Assembly: GCA_029559475.1 (NCBI GenBank)
Contig: JAKQBN010000013.1
Location: 25,462-89,461, forward strand
DNA from: a bacterium
GTDB taxonomy: Bacteria > UBA4055
DNA: 64,000 bases
Direction of reading: 5' to 3'
A program made the position numbers and the translations under genes. The notes under the pieces are model-generated. The model had not been told where the DNA came from and made no database searches. It saw only the letters and a program-made list of their open reading frames with translations. The number at the start of each line of letters is the position of its first letter. The stretch's first letter is position 1. This document shows, in pieces, positions 30,128 to 39,307 of this stretch.

Positions 30128-32689
30128 ATGAAAAAATTAGTAATTGCGCTTATGGTTTTATCAGCAGGCTTAGTTTTCGGCGAGCTTGTGAATCTTAATC
30201 CGGATCCGAACGGAGAACAGTGGCTGGCAGGAGGATGGAAAATACCTTCAGCTGAAGAAATGAAGATCATAGATTCATATCCTAAACTAAGGCTGCCGGA
30301 AAAGTATAAAGGTAAAGAAATTCCTTATAAACTGGACAATTCACAGCTACAGTATTTCCGGCCGATATTCAACCAGATGGGCGGAAGCTGCGCGCAGGCA
30401 AGCGGTGTCGGATATAATTTCACATACGAAATGAATTCAATAAACGGCACAAGCGCAAATATTACAGACAACCAGTACCCTACTCACTATACTTATAATT
30501 TTCTGAACAGCGGATCAGGTGACATCGGTTCGACCTATTTCGGAGGATGGGATATAATCAATGCAGGAGGAATTCCGAACGTAACTACATACGGAGGTAT
30601 GTGGCCGTCAACCGATTCGGAAACCATGCATAAATTATGGATGAACGGGTTTGATAAATATGAATCGGGGATGAGCAGAAGGATCCTGGAAGTTATTACA
30701 ATTCCTGTAAACACGCCTGAAGGCCTTGAGACTTTAAAACAGTATTTTAATGATTACTGCGACGGTTCCGCGACCGGCGGAATTGTGAATTTTGCAGCTG
30801 GTGTAAGCTGGGTCAGTATCAGCGTTCTTCCTGAAGGTACCGAGAATGCCGGTCAGTCAGTTCTCTGGAAATGGGATTCATCAGTAAATCACGCCATGAC
30901 TTTTGTCGGATATAATGATTCTATTAAATGCGATTATAACGGCGACGGCAGATTTACGAACGATCTTGACTGGGCCGGCGGAATAGATTCGAACGGAGTT
31001 AACATTCCTGACGGCAAAGTAGACATGAAAGACTGGGAGATCGGCGCGGTGCTGATGGCTAATTCATGGGGATTAGGCTGGGTGAACGGAGGAAAGATAT
31101 GGGTCGCCTACAGAACTTTGGCTATGAGTCTTGCTGAGGGAGGAATATGGACTAATGCGGTTCATACTATAAGGATAAGGGATGATTTCTCGCCGTCACT
31201 TTATATGAAAGCGACCATAAGCTTCAGCGACAGGGAGGAACTGAAAATTTTCGCGGGTGTTTCATCAGATACGCTTGCCTCTGTACCGGATCATGTTTTA
31301 AGTTTTCCGCATTTTAACAGCCAGGGCGGTGAGTATCCTATGACAGGTACAGCTAATTCACTTGAAATAGGCCTGGATATCAGTCCCCTTCTTTCATTCG
31401 TAGCACCGGATCAGAAAGCAAAATTCTTCATTTGCGTTGAACATAGCGAGAAAGGTGTTACTTCAGGCAGAGGAAACATTTCATCTTTCTCGGTTATAGA
31501 CAGCAACGGAACCCAGTATGTAAGCCCGCAGACAAACGAGACGATTATTCCTAACTCAACCTCATATGCAGGAGTAACAGCCTCTTTCATTTTTGACGCT
31601 CCCGAGATCGCTGATGAAACTCTTCCTCAAGCGCTTCCGGGCATTCAGTACAACCACCAGCTTTCTGTTCAGAACGGAACTGCTCCCTATAAATGGGACG
31701 TGATTTGCGATTATTCTGAAACAGAAAATTACGGAGAGTTCGACGCAACTGCAGATACACCTATAACTTTTACAAACGATGATGACAGTGATGCTGTGAT
31801 AGAACTGCCTTTCCTGTTCCCGTTCTACGGAGTTCTTTACGATAAGGTCACAGTCATAACAGACGGTTCAATAAAGCTGGAAGAAGGGTTCGATTATATC
31901 AGGACCGAAGGTGATATAATGTCATTCAAAACTATAACCTGCTATGGTGCGGATCTTATGATCTATCCGGACCAGGGAGACGGAGTTTTTTATTCCGTAA
32001 ACGACAGCTGCCTTACTGTAAGATGGAAAACCTCGATGTATGATCTTCCTGATGTCAATCTGGAATTTGAGACAAAGATATATTCAGACTCCAGAATTGA
32101 ATTCTTTTACGGGGATTCTCTGACAACAGGGATAGCCTGGGCATCCGGAATATCTAACGGAAAAGTGACCGACGCTATAATATCTTCAACTTCCGGCCTG
32201 AATGATGCTTCAGTAATGAAAACCGCTTTCGAAACCGATCCTTATCCTTACGGCTTAAGCTTGAGCCCGGACGGCATTTTCGGCGGAATTATCAGTACTG
32301 CGGGTAAAACATGGAATGTAAAATTCAGAGTTACTGATGATAGAAACATTTCAGGAATAAAAGTACTGCCCTTCAGCACTGCTACCGGGATCGGAGACGA
32401 CGAACCGGCCGGAATTTCGGATTTTATACTTGATCAGAACTATCCGAATCCGTTTAATCCTGTTACAACTATAAGATTCGAACTGAAGAACACTATTAAT
32501 GTATCTCTTCATATATATAATACGCGGGGAGAGAAGGTTGATACTCTTATAGAGAATGAAATTCTTAAGAAAGGATCTTACAAATATGAATGGAAAACTG
32601 CGGAAAGACTTTCTTCCGGGGTTTATTATTTCGGACTTGAGACCGATAAGGGATACAGGCAGATAAGAAAAATGACTCTGATCAAATAA
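30128..32689 (+). CDS. Papain-like (C1) peptidase-domain secreted protein with T9SS type A-like sorting domain
   Basis: Tandem paralog of preceding gene: FNQMGGSCAQASGVGYNFTYEMN, NHAMTFVGYNDSIK, ANSWGLGWVNGGKIWVAYRTL; C-terminus QNYPNPFNPVTTIRFELKNTINVSLHIYNTRGEKV...IRKMTLIK. Confidence 0.88.
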   Translation: MKKLVIALMVLSAGLVFGELVNLNPDPNGEQWLAGGWKIPSAEEMKIIDSYPKLRLPEKYKGKEIPYKLDNSQLQYFRPIFNQMGGSCAQASGVGYNFTYEMNSINGTSANITDNQYPTHYTYNFLNSGSGDIGSTYFGGWDIINAGGIPNVTTYGGMWPSTDSETMHKLWMNGFDKYESGMSRRILEVITIPVNTPEGLETLKQYFNDYCDGSATGGIVNFAAGVSWVSISVLPEGTENAGQSVLWKWDSSVNHAMTFVGYNDSIKCDYNGDGRFTNDLDWAGGIDSNGVNIPDGKVDMKDWEIGAVLMANSWGLGWVNGGKIWVAYRTLAMSLAEGGIWTNAVHTIRIRDDFSPSLYMKATISFSDREELKIFAGVSSDTLASVPDHVLSFPHFNSQGGEYPMTGTANSLEIGLDISPLLSFVAPDQKAKFFICVEHSEKGVTSGRGNISSFSVIDSNGTQYVSPQTNETIIPNSTSYAGVTASFIFDAPEIADETLPQALPGIQYNHQLSVQNGTAPYKWDVICDYSETENYGEFDATADTPITFTNDDDSDAVIELPFLFPFYGVLYDKVTVITDGSIKLEEGFDYIRTEGDIMSFKTITCYGADLMIYPDQGDGVFYSVNDSCLTVRWKTSMYDLPDVNLEFETKIYSDSRIEFFYGDSLTTGIAWASGISNGKVTDAIISSTSGLNDASVMKTAFETDPYPYGLSLSPDGIFGGIISTAGKTWNVKFRVTDDRNISGIKVLPFSTATGIGDDEPAGISDFILDQNYPNPFNPVTTIRFELKNTINVSLHIYNTRGEKVDTLIENEILKKGSYKYEWKTAERLSSGVYYFGLETDKGYRQIRKMTLIK

Positions 32690-32781
32690 ATATGCGGAAT
32701 TATTTTTGTTGCTTAGAGTAAATTAATTATTTATATTGACCCCGCAAATTAAGTATCGCGCCTTAAAGGAGGTGAAACGTA

Positions 32782-32985
32782 GTGATACACATTAAAGTAA
32801 GAGACGGAGAACATTTCGAAAAAGCCCTCAAAAGATTTACAAAAACTTTTGAAAAAAGCGGCGTACTCGCTGAATTAAGGCTTAGAGAAAGATACGAAAA
32901 ACCTACTTGGGTGAACAGAAGAGAAAGGATCCAGGCTACGAGAAAGCAGCAGAAGATCACAAGGATGCAGAACAGAGGTTTCTAA
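32782..32985 (+). CDS. rpsU: 30S ribosomal protein bS21
   Basis: [59 protein letters not shown] start preceded by AAAGGAGGTGA. Confidence 0.93.
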   Translation: MIHIKVRDGEHFEKALKRFTKTFEKSGVLAELRLRERYEKPTWVNRRERIQATRKQQKITRMQNRGF

Positions 32986-33005
32986 TTCATTATTATTTAT
33001 AGAAT

Positions 33006-33034
33006 AAAAAAGAGTGACGCGTCACTCTTTTTTT
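33006..33034 (+). terminator. Rho-independent terminator after rpsU
   Basis: AAAAAAGAGTGACGCGTCACTCTTTTTTT: perfect palindromic stem plus T-run. Confidence 0.9.
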
Positions 33035-33068
33035 ATTATATTAACAGGTATATAATGAAGGAGATGAA

Positions 33069-33785
33069 ATGAACTTTATAGATATTCTCGTTGTGGTGGT
33101 TATAGCTTTATTCGCCGTTATCGGTTTTTTGAAGGGTTTCATTCCGCAGCTGTTCCAGTTCGCCGGCATCTTCTGCGCTTTTTATTTTAATACTCCTGTA
33201 AGCAGATTTATCTCCTCAGCTGTTTCGGATGAACCGGAGGGCGTATTACTGATGCTTGTTCAGATCGCCGCATTCCTGTTTATATTCGGAGTGTTTTTCG
33301 TTGCCGGGATGATCATCAGTAAAACAGTTGATTCTGTGCTTACGTCTCTGCCTAACAGAATAGCCGGTATAATTTTCGGAGCCGTTAACGGATTTTTCGT
33401 TGTATGCCTTATATTTATAATCATAAGAGCTTTTCCTGCAGGCGATACTTTTTTAAAGAAATACGTTACTCCAGATAAATTCACGGATGATATAATAGAT
33501 CAGAGCATTGAGCTGGCCGGAAATGATCTTTCCGCCCAAGGATTGAAGAATAAAGCGAATGAAGCTGTTAAGAATGCTTTTACGGAAAGTAAGACTGATA
33601 ATGTTGATTCTTCAGCTGCCGATACAACAGAAACAGAGGCTACAAAAATTTATTCCAGGCTAGGATACGGAGCATACAGAATATCAATGCTGATGGATCC
33701 GTTCGTCCAGAATACAAAATCCGTACTTTCAAAAAAATATGAAGACGTCATTGAAATAAAGACACAGGATAAAATAAATGGATAA
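33069..33785 (+). CDS. CvpA family protein
   Basis: MNFIDILVVVVIALFAVIGFLKGFIPQLFQFAGIFCAFYF; SLPNRIAGIIFGAVNGF. Confidence 0.87.
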   Translation: MNFIDILVVVVIALFAVIGFLKGFIPQLFQFAGIFCAFYFNTPVSRFISSAVSDEPEGVLLMLVQIAAFLFIFGVFFVAGMIISKTVDSVLTSLPNRIAGIIFGAVNGFFVVCLIFIIIRAFPAGDTFLKKYVTPDKFTDDIIDQSIELAGNDLSAQGLKNKANEAVKNAFTESKTDNVDSSAADTTETEATKIYSRLGYGAYRISMLMDPFVQNTKSVLSKKYEDVIEIKTQDKING

Positions 33786-36228
33786 CAGTTTTTCATCGAG
33801 GCTGAACAAAGTTATTGATCTGTCTAAAGAAATAACTATTCAGAACGGACACGACACAGTTTATCCCGGCCATCTTGCTATGGGAATTCTGAGGCTGAAT
33901 GAAGGCGGCGCTGTAAATATTCTGAATAAACTGAACTGTGATCTGGCTGCACTATACAGAGACCTCGCTAACGGAATGACAAAGAACAAAGAGCTGATCA
34001 AGCTCGGATTTATACCGCTCAGCCACGAAAGCGACAGGATATTGTCACAGGCGGTTATCGAAGCTGCTGAAATGTCCGGAACTTATACCGGAACTGAACA
34101 TCTTCTGTTATCTCTGACTAAAGCAGTAAACACTTTTACGGAAAGGATCTTAAGATTTCACGGAATAACATATCAGAGAGTAAAACAGGTACTTCTTACA
34201 GGCAGCGGATTAAAATCCGGGAAAATCCCGGCAATGGATAAGAACGAACCGCAGACCGAAATTTCAATAGATATGTTCTCGCATGACATTACTCAGCTTG
34301 CAAGGGACGGAAAACTTGACCCGGTAATAGGAAGAAATGAGGAGATCGAACGCATAGTTCAGATTCTTTCAAGAAGGAAGAAGAATAATCCGATTCTTAT
34401 AGGAGAACCGGGAACTGGAAAGACCGCCATAGTCGAAGGTCTGGCAGTTAAGATAATAGAGAAATCAGTACCTTCAGTTCTGCTGGGTAAAAGGATACTC
34501 GGCCTCGATCTCGGTATGCTTATAGCCGGAACAAAGTACAGGGGGCAGTTCGAAGAAAGAGTTAAAGCGATAATTAAAGAGATCGAGAATGACAGGAACA
34601 CTATCCTGTTCCTCGATGAAATTCATACTATTGTCGGAGCAGGAAGCACTACAGGATCGATGGATGCCTCGAATATGTTCAAACCAGCACTTGCACGTGG
34701 TGATATTCAGTGCATAGGTGCAACTACGCTGGATGAGTACAGAACAACGATCGAAAAGGACGGCGCGCTGGAAAGAAGGTTTCAGAAAGTGCTTGTCGAT
34801 CCGCCCTCGATACAGGAAACTTATGATATCCTGAAGGGTCTTCAGACTAAATATGAAAGCCATCATAAGGTGAAATATTCCGATGAGAGCCTTGCCGCGG
34901 CCGCTGAATTAAGCGACAGATACATACCCGACAGATTTCTTCCGGATAAAGCTATAGATGTAATCGATGAAGCAGGTGCGAAAAAGCACCTTTCGATAAA
35001 AGTGCCTTCGAAGATCGCTGAACTAGAAAGTCAGATAGATACTCTGAATAAAGAAAAAATTTTCAAGATCGAAAAGCAGCAGTTCGAGAAAGCAGCTGTG
35101 CTCAGAGATAAAATTAATGAATTGAAAATTAAACTCGAAAAGGAAAGGGATCACTGGCATAAATCCCTCTCCAACAAAGTTTTCAATATATCGGTTGATA
35201 ATATAAGAGATATCATTTCGATGATGACATCCATACCCATTTCAAAGCTGGAAGTTTCAGAAAGCAACAGGCTTAACCGCATATCGAAATCTATATCAAA
35301 GAGAATAATAGATCAGCCGGAAGCGGTGGAAGCAGTTATCCGCAGAGTAAAAAGATCAAGAACAGGTTTTAAAGATCCTAAAAGACCCATAGGGTCGTTT
35401 TTATTTCTGGGACCGACTGGAGTCGGTAAAACTGAATTTGCCAAAGTACTCTCGGAAGAAATTTTCGAATCCGACAAGGGTCTTATAAAAATTGATATGA
35501 GCGAATACATGGAAAAGTTTAACGTCTCGAGGATGATCGGATCTCCCCCGGGTTATGTCGGCTACGGTGAAGGCGGCCAGCTCAGCGAGCAGGTAAGAAG
35601 GCATCCTTATTCTGTAGTACTTTTCGATGAAATAGAAAAAGCGCATCCCGATGTTTTCGGCATGCTTCTTCAGGTTCTTGACGAAGGTACTCTGACCGAC
35701 GGGAACGGCAGAAAAATTGATTTTAAGAACACTATAATTATTTTCACTTCGAATGTGGGTACGAAAAATTTCTCGAATTCTGAAAATATAGGATTCGGAA
35801 GCAAGGGCAGTTTTGAGGAAAAAGAAATAAAAATGAAAGAAACGACTAGAAAAACAGCCGAGAAATATTTCAGACCGGAGTTCCTGAACAGGATCGACGA
35901 AGTTATAGTTTTCAATCATCTGTCTGAAAACGCAGTTCTTCAGATAATTTCCAATCATATTGAAAATTCGTGCGATAAATTATCGAAGATAGATATAAAC
36001 CTTACAGTTTCGCCAAAGGTAAAGAACTATATTATGGATGAATCTTATGACATCGAAAGCGGTGCTAGACCTCTCAAAAGAGCTGTTGAAAATCTGATCG
36101 AGGACCCGGTGGCGGAAAAAATCGTTTCAGGCGAGTTCAAATACGGAGATTCAGTCAGCATTAATGTATGTAAAAATAAACTTATTTATAGTAAATCTGC
36201 CAAATCAGCCGTCAGATACGAAAAGTGA
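33778..36228 (+). CDS. clpC: ATP-dependent Clp protease ATP-binding subunit (ClpC-type)
   Basis: Two AAA modules: GEPGTGKTAIVEGLAVKI, GPTGVGKTEFAKVLSEEIF; N-domain repeat and UVR-like QFEKAAVLRDKINELK. Confidence 0.94.
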   Translation: MDNSFSSRLNKVIDLSKEITIQNGHDTVYPGHLAMGILRLNEGGAVNILNKLNCDLAALYRDLANGMTKNKELIKLGFIPLSHESDRILSQAVIEAAEMSGTYTGTEHLLLSLTKAVNTFTERILRFHGITYQRVKQVLLTGSGLKSGKIPAMDKNEPQTEISIDMFSHDITQLARDGKLDPVIGRNEEIERIVQILSRRKKNNPILIGEPGTGKTAIVEGLAVKIIEKSVPSVLLGKRILGLDLGMLIAGTKYRGQFEERVKAIIKEIENDRNTILFLDEIHTIVGAGSTTGSMDASNMFKPALARGDIQCIGATTLDEYRTTIEKDGALERRFQKVLVDPPSIQETYDILKGLQTKYESHHKVKYSDESLAAAAELSDRYIPDRFLPDKAIDVIDEAGAKKHLSIKVPSKIAELESQIDTLNKEKIFKIEKQQFEKAAVLRDKINELKIKLEKERDHWHKSLSNKVFNISVDNIRDIISMMTSIPISKLEVSESNRLNRISKSISKRIIDQPEAVEAVIRRVKRSRTGFKDPKRPIGSFLFLGPTGVGKTEFAKVLSEEIFESDKGLIKIDMSEYMEKFNVSRMIGSPPGYVGYGEGGQLSEQVRRHPYSVVLFDEIEKAHPDVFGMLLQVLDEGTLTDGNGRKIDFKNTIIIFTSNVGTKNFSNSENIGFGSKGSFEEKEIKMKETTRKTAEKYFRPEFLNRIDEVIVFNHLSENAVLQIISNHIENSCDKLSKIDINLTVSPKVKNYIMDESYDIESGARPLKRAVENLIEDPVAEKIVSGEFKYGDSVSINVCKNKLIYSKSAKSAVRYEK

Positions 36229-36484
36229 AAATTGACCTTTATGTGAACAAGTTGTCAACAATGTCTGATTCAGGAAAAATTTTATGAAAATTTTTCTTGA
36301 CACAGAGCTTGTATCCTGATTTAATTCAGCTCAACAGATATTTAAAAATTATATATAAAACACTTTAACTGTTACAATTACCCGTTGTCTTTCAATGTCA
36401 AGAAAAAAATCAGGAATTTTTTTTAAAAATTTATCGGTTTACGCTGTTATTATTTTGTGAATAAGTTTGTGAAAACAACCGGAT

Positions 36485-37225
36485 TTACTGTTTCTTTCGC
36501 ACTTTATAAATACCTTCATAGCTTCTCCCCAGTATTCCCTGAGGAGTTTTTACTATTATAAACATGTTCGGTTTTAAAACTAATTTCGTTTCCAGAAAAG
36601 CAATAGCGTTCTTTGCGCTTTCTGCTTTGTACATCATAATTCTCATTTCCTTTCCGTTCTTGACTTTCTTTTCCTCTGAAATGAATTCCGCTTCAGGTTT
36701 TATATCATTCGCTGTATTTTTCTCATCGATTATATTTTTTTCGGCACTTTCTTCCTTTTCTTCCGGAACCGTTTTTTCAACTTCCTTTTCAACTTCCTTT
36801 TCAACTTCCTTTTTAACTTCTTTTTTATTCTTCTGAACCGGTCTCTTTTCGTTTATCAGCGCACCTTTATTCTTTAAAAAAGCATTTTTAGCTTCGTCGT
36901 ACATATCTTCAGTCATTCCTGATCCGCAAAGTACAGCCTCAAACTCCTCACTCCCTGTTGAATAATAGCCGTATATAAAAGGTAAAGTACAGATTAATTC
37001 CTCAGAATCTTCGGCGATCTTTATGCAGCTGATCTCCATTAGAGCTCTTACAGCATCTGTTTCGTCAATAAATTTATATAGCAGAAAAGGATCGAACTTT
37101 TTACTGTTCTTTCTTTCGAGCCAGTACCCGGTAGCCTGTTCAACACTGCTATGAAATGTTCCCCGGTTGTCTGACTGGAGGAATCTTGAATCCTTCTTTT
37201 TGATTAACTTCTCTAAAAATCCCAT
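36485..37225 (-). CDS. Hypothetical protein with low-complexity KEVE linker
   Basis: 246 aa; KKEVKKEVEKEVEKEVEKTVPEEKEESAEK linker. Confidence 0.65.
   Translation of the reverse strand: MGFLEKLIKKKDSRFLQSDNRGTFHSSVEQATGYWLERKNSKKFDPFLLYKFIDETDAVRALMEISCIKIAEDSEELICTLPFIYGYYSTGSEEFEAVLCGSGMTEDMYDEAKNAFLKNKGALINEKRPVQKNKKEVKKEVEKEVEKEVEKTVPEEKEESAEKNIIDEKNTANDIKPEAEFISEEKKVKNGKEMRIMMYKAESAKNAIAFLETKLVLKPNMFIIVKTPQGILGRSYEGIYKVRKKQ
36773..36822. repeat. 12-nt tandem repeat within hypothetical CDS
   Basis: TTTTCAACTTCC repeated about three times, then a degenerate copy. Confidence 0.8.
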
Positions 37226-37232
37226 TTAGCAG

Positions 37233-37667
37233 CTACAGCTCCTTGATCATTTTTACGTGTTCAATCCCGGCCTCGAAGAAATTATCCCCGACCGGTTCAT
37301 ATCCGAGCTTCAGATAAAAAGGAACGGCGTGAATCTGAGAGTTCAGATAAAGGCTTTTAATACCTTTTTTCATGGCCGTTTCTTCTAGCTTATTCATTAT
37401 CATAGAGCCGAAATTCATTCCTCGGAATTCTTCGAGAACTGCGATCCTTCCTATATGGCCGTCCTTCTGCATTCTGCCGGTAGCTATCGGCTGACCGTTC
37501 TTGGTGAGAAGAACATGATAAGATCCTCCGTCTTTCCCGTCAATTTCTATTTCTTCCGGCACGTTCTGCCCTTCGATAAAAACCTTATGTCTGACAGATC
37601 TTATTTGATCTTTGAAAGTATTATAATCAGCTTCGAATATATCCAGCATTTTTCTTCCTTTGTGCAT
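37233..37667 (-). CDS. GNAT family N-acetyltransferase
   Basis: GRMQKDGHIGRIAVLEEFRGMNFGSMIMNKLEETAMKKGIKSLYLNSQIHAVPFYLKLGYEP. Confidence 0.9.
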   Translation of the reverse strand: MHKGRKMLDIFEADYNTFKDQIRSVRHKVFIEGQNVPEEIEIDGKDGGSYHVLLTKNGQPIATGRMQKDGHIGRIAVLEEFRGMNFGSMIMNKLEETAMKKGIKSLYLNSQIHAVPFYLKLGYEPVGDNFFEAGIEHVKMIKEL

Positions 37668-37771
37668 TTTATAGCAAATTAACCAATTTTAACTCTTTTG
37701 ACAAATATTTTTATACTAATTTTAATTAATTATTATTACCTTTATTAGCGCATATTAAAAGGAAAAACGAA

Positions 37772-38416
37772 ATGACTGAAAATGATTTAAACGATCTGAA
37801 ACGAACTTACAAAAATATTAAACCGGATATTATTGAGAGACTGAAATTATTCAGGGAAAATTTCTCCAAAATGGATAATAATGATATTTTCGCCGAACTT
37901 TCATTCTGTACTCTTACACCTCAGTCGAAAGCTAAATCCTGCTGGAAATGCATAGAATCTATTCGCGACAGCCGCATGCTCTACGAGGGCTGCGCTGACG
38001 AATTGAGAAACAGCATAAAAGGCGTCAGATTTCATAATAATAAAAGCGCATACATCGTTCATAATAGAGACTTCGTTTTTAAAATGGATTTTAAGAAGTT
38101 CATCATAGAAAATTCTCATGATATAATCAATTTAAGAAAATGGCTTGTTGACAATATCAAAGGCTACAGCTATAAAGAAGCCGGCCATTTTTTGAGGAAT
38201 ATAGGATTAGGTTCGGAAATAGCCATTCTCGACAGGCACATTCTTAAAAATCTGGTTTTATTCGGCGTAATAGACGAAATTCCAAAATCATTGAACGAAA
38301 AGAAATATCTTGAGACCGAAGCTAAAATGTCTTCTTTTTCAAAAAGAATAAAAATACCTATGGACCATCTCGATATTCTTTTATGGTACAAACAGACTGG
38401 AGAAATTTTTAAATAA
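37772..38416 (+). CDS. N-glycosylase/DNA lyase (Ogg2-like 8-oxoguanine glycosylase)
   Basis: FAELSFCTLTPQSKAKSCWKCIESI, GYSYKEAGHFLRNIGLGSEIAILDRHILKNL (HhH-GPD-like with K..D). Confidence 0.85.
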   Translation: MTENDLNDLKRTYKNIKPDIIERLKLFRENFSKMDNNDIFAELSFCTLTPQSKAKSCWKCIESIRDSRMLYEGCADELRNSIKGVRFHNNKSAYIVHNRDFVFKMDFKKFIIENSHDIINLRKWLVDNIKGYSYKEAGHFLRNIGLGSEIAILDRHILKNLVLFGVIDEIPKSLNEKKYLETEAKMSSFSKRIKIPMDHLDILLWYKQTGEIFK

Positions 38417-38419
38417 AAA

Positions 38420-39295
38420 ATGGAGATAGAAATGATCAAGGTGAACGACCGCGAAATATCTGAAAGAGATTTTGATATGGCCTGCATGGAAAGAAAATAT
38501 GTGTTCAGAAAAGAAAAACTTGAGAAAGCTGATATCGAAGAAGTGACGGATATTCTTATCGATGCCGTTCTCATGCTGGAACAGGCTGAAAAAGAAAATA
38601 TTGAGTACGACGCTGCAGAAGTTGATGCGACAATTTCAAAAATGAAGAAAAGCTTCAAAACCGAGGATGATTTTTTGAAAGCCCTTTCAAAAACGGGCGA
38701 CAATAATGATTCTATAAAAGAAAGGATCGCGAGAAACCTCAAACTGCGCAATTTTGTTCAGAAGAAATTCATTGCCGATACAGTGGTTTCCGATGATGAT
38801 CTGAATAAGTATTATGAGAATTACCCCGAACGATTTAATAAAGGCGAGGAGGTAAGGGCTTCGCACATTCTTTTCGGAGAAGGTGATAAAGAACAGGCGC
38901 TGGAAATTCATGAGCAGTTACTTAATGGGGCTGATTTCACCGAGCTTGCTAAAAATCATTCGCAGTGCCCGAGCGGACAGAACGGAGGCGACCTTGGATA
39001 TTTCGATAAAGGCAAGATGGTGCCTGAATTCGAACAGGCGGCTTTTGAGATGGAGACCGGAGAAATATCCGACCTCGTTCAAACCCAGTTCGGATATCAT
39101 ATAATAAAACTTACCGACAGAAGAACCGGCGGAAAATTCGAGCTTAATGAAATTAAAGAACAGCTGAGGCAGAGCATGGCTAATTCGATCTTGAATCACA
39201 AGATAAAGTCTTACACGGTTTCTTTAAGAGAAAAGGCTGATATAGTCATAGACAGGGACAAACTCGAAGCAAGGATTAATGCAGCCGGTAAATAG
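38420..39295 (+). CDS. Peptidylprolyl isomerase (PpiC/parvulin type)
   Basis: EEVRASHILFGEGDKEQALEIHEQLLNGADFTELAKNHSQCPSGQNGGDLGYFDKGKMVPEFEQAAFEMETGEISDLVQTQFGYHIIKL. Confidence 0.93.
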   Translation: MEIEMIKVNDREISERDFDMACMERKYVFRKEKLEKADIEEVTDILIDAVLMLEQAEKENIEYDAAEVDATISKMKKSFKTEDDFLKALSKTGDNNDSIKERIARNLKLRNFVQKKFIADTVVSDDDLNKYYENYPERFNKGEEVRASHILFGEGDKEQALEIHEQLLNGADFTELAKNHSQCPSGQNGGDLGYFDKGKMVPEFEQAAFEMETGEISDLVQTQFGYHIIKLTDRRTGGKFELNEIKEQLRQSMANSILNHKIKSYTVSLREKADIVIDRDKLEARINAAGK

Positions 39296-39307
39296 AAGGA
39301 GGCAGTT

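Noticed and set aside
36773-36822. 12-nt tandem repeat considered as a CRISPR-like or regulatory array
   Set aside because: In-frame, encodes a KEVE linker; no spacers.
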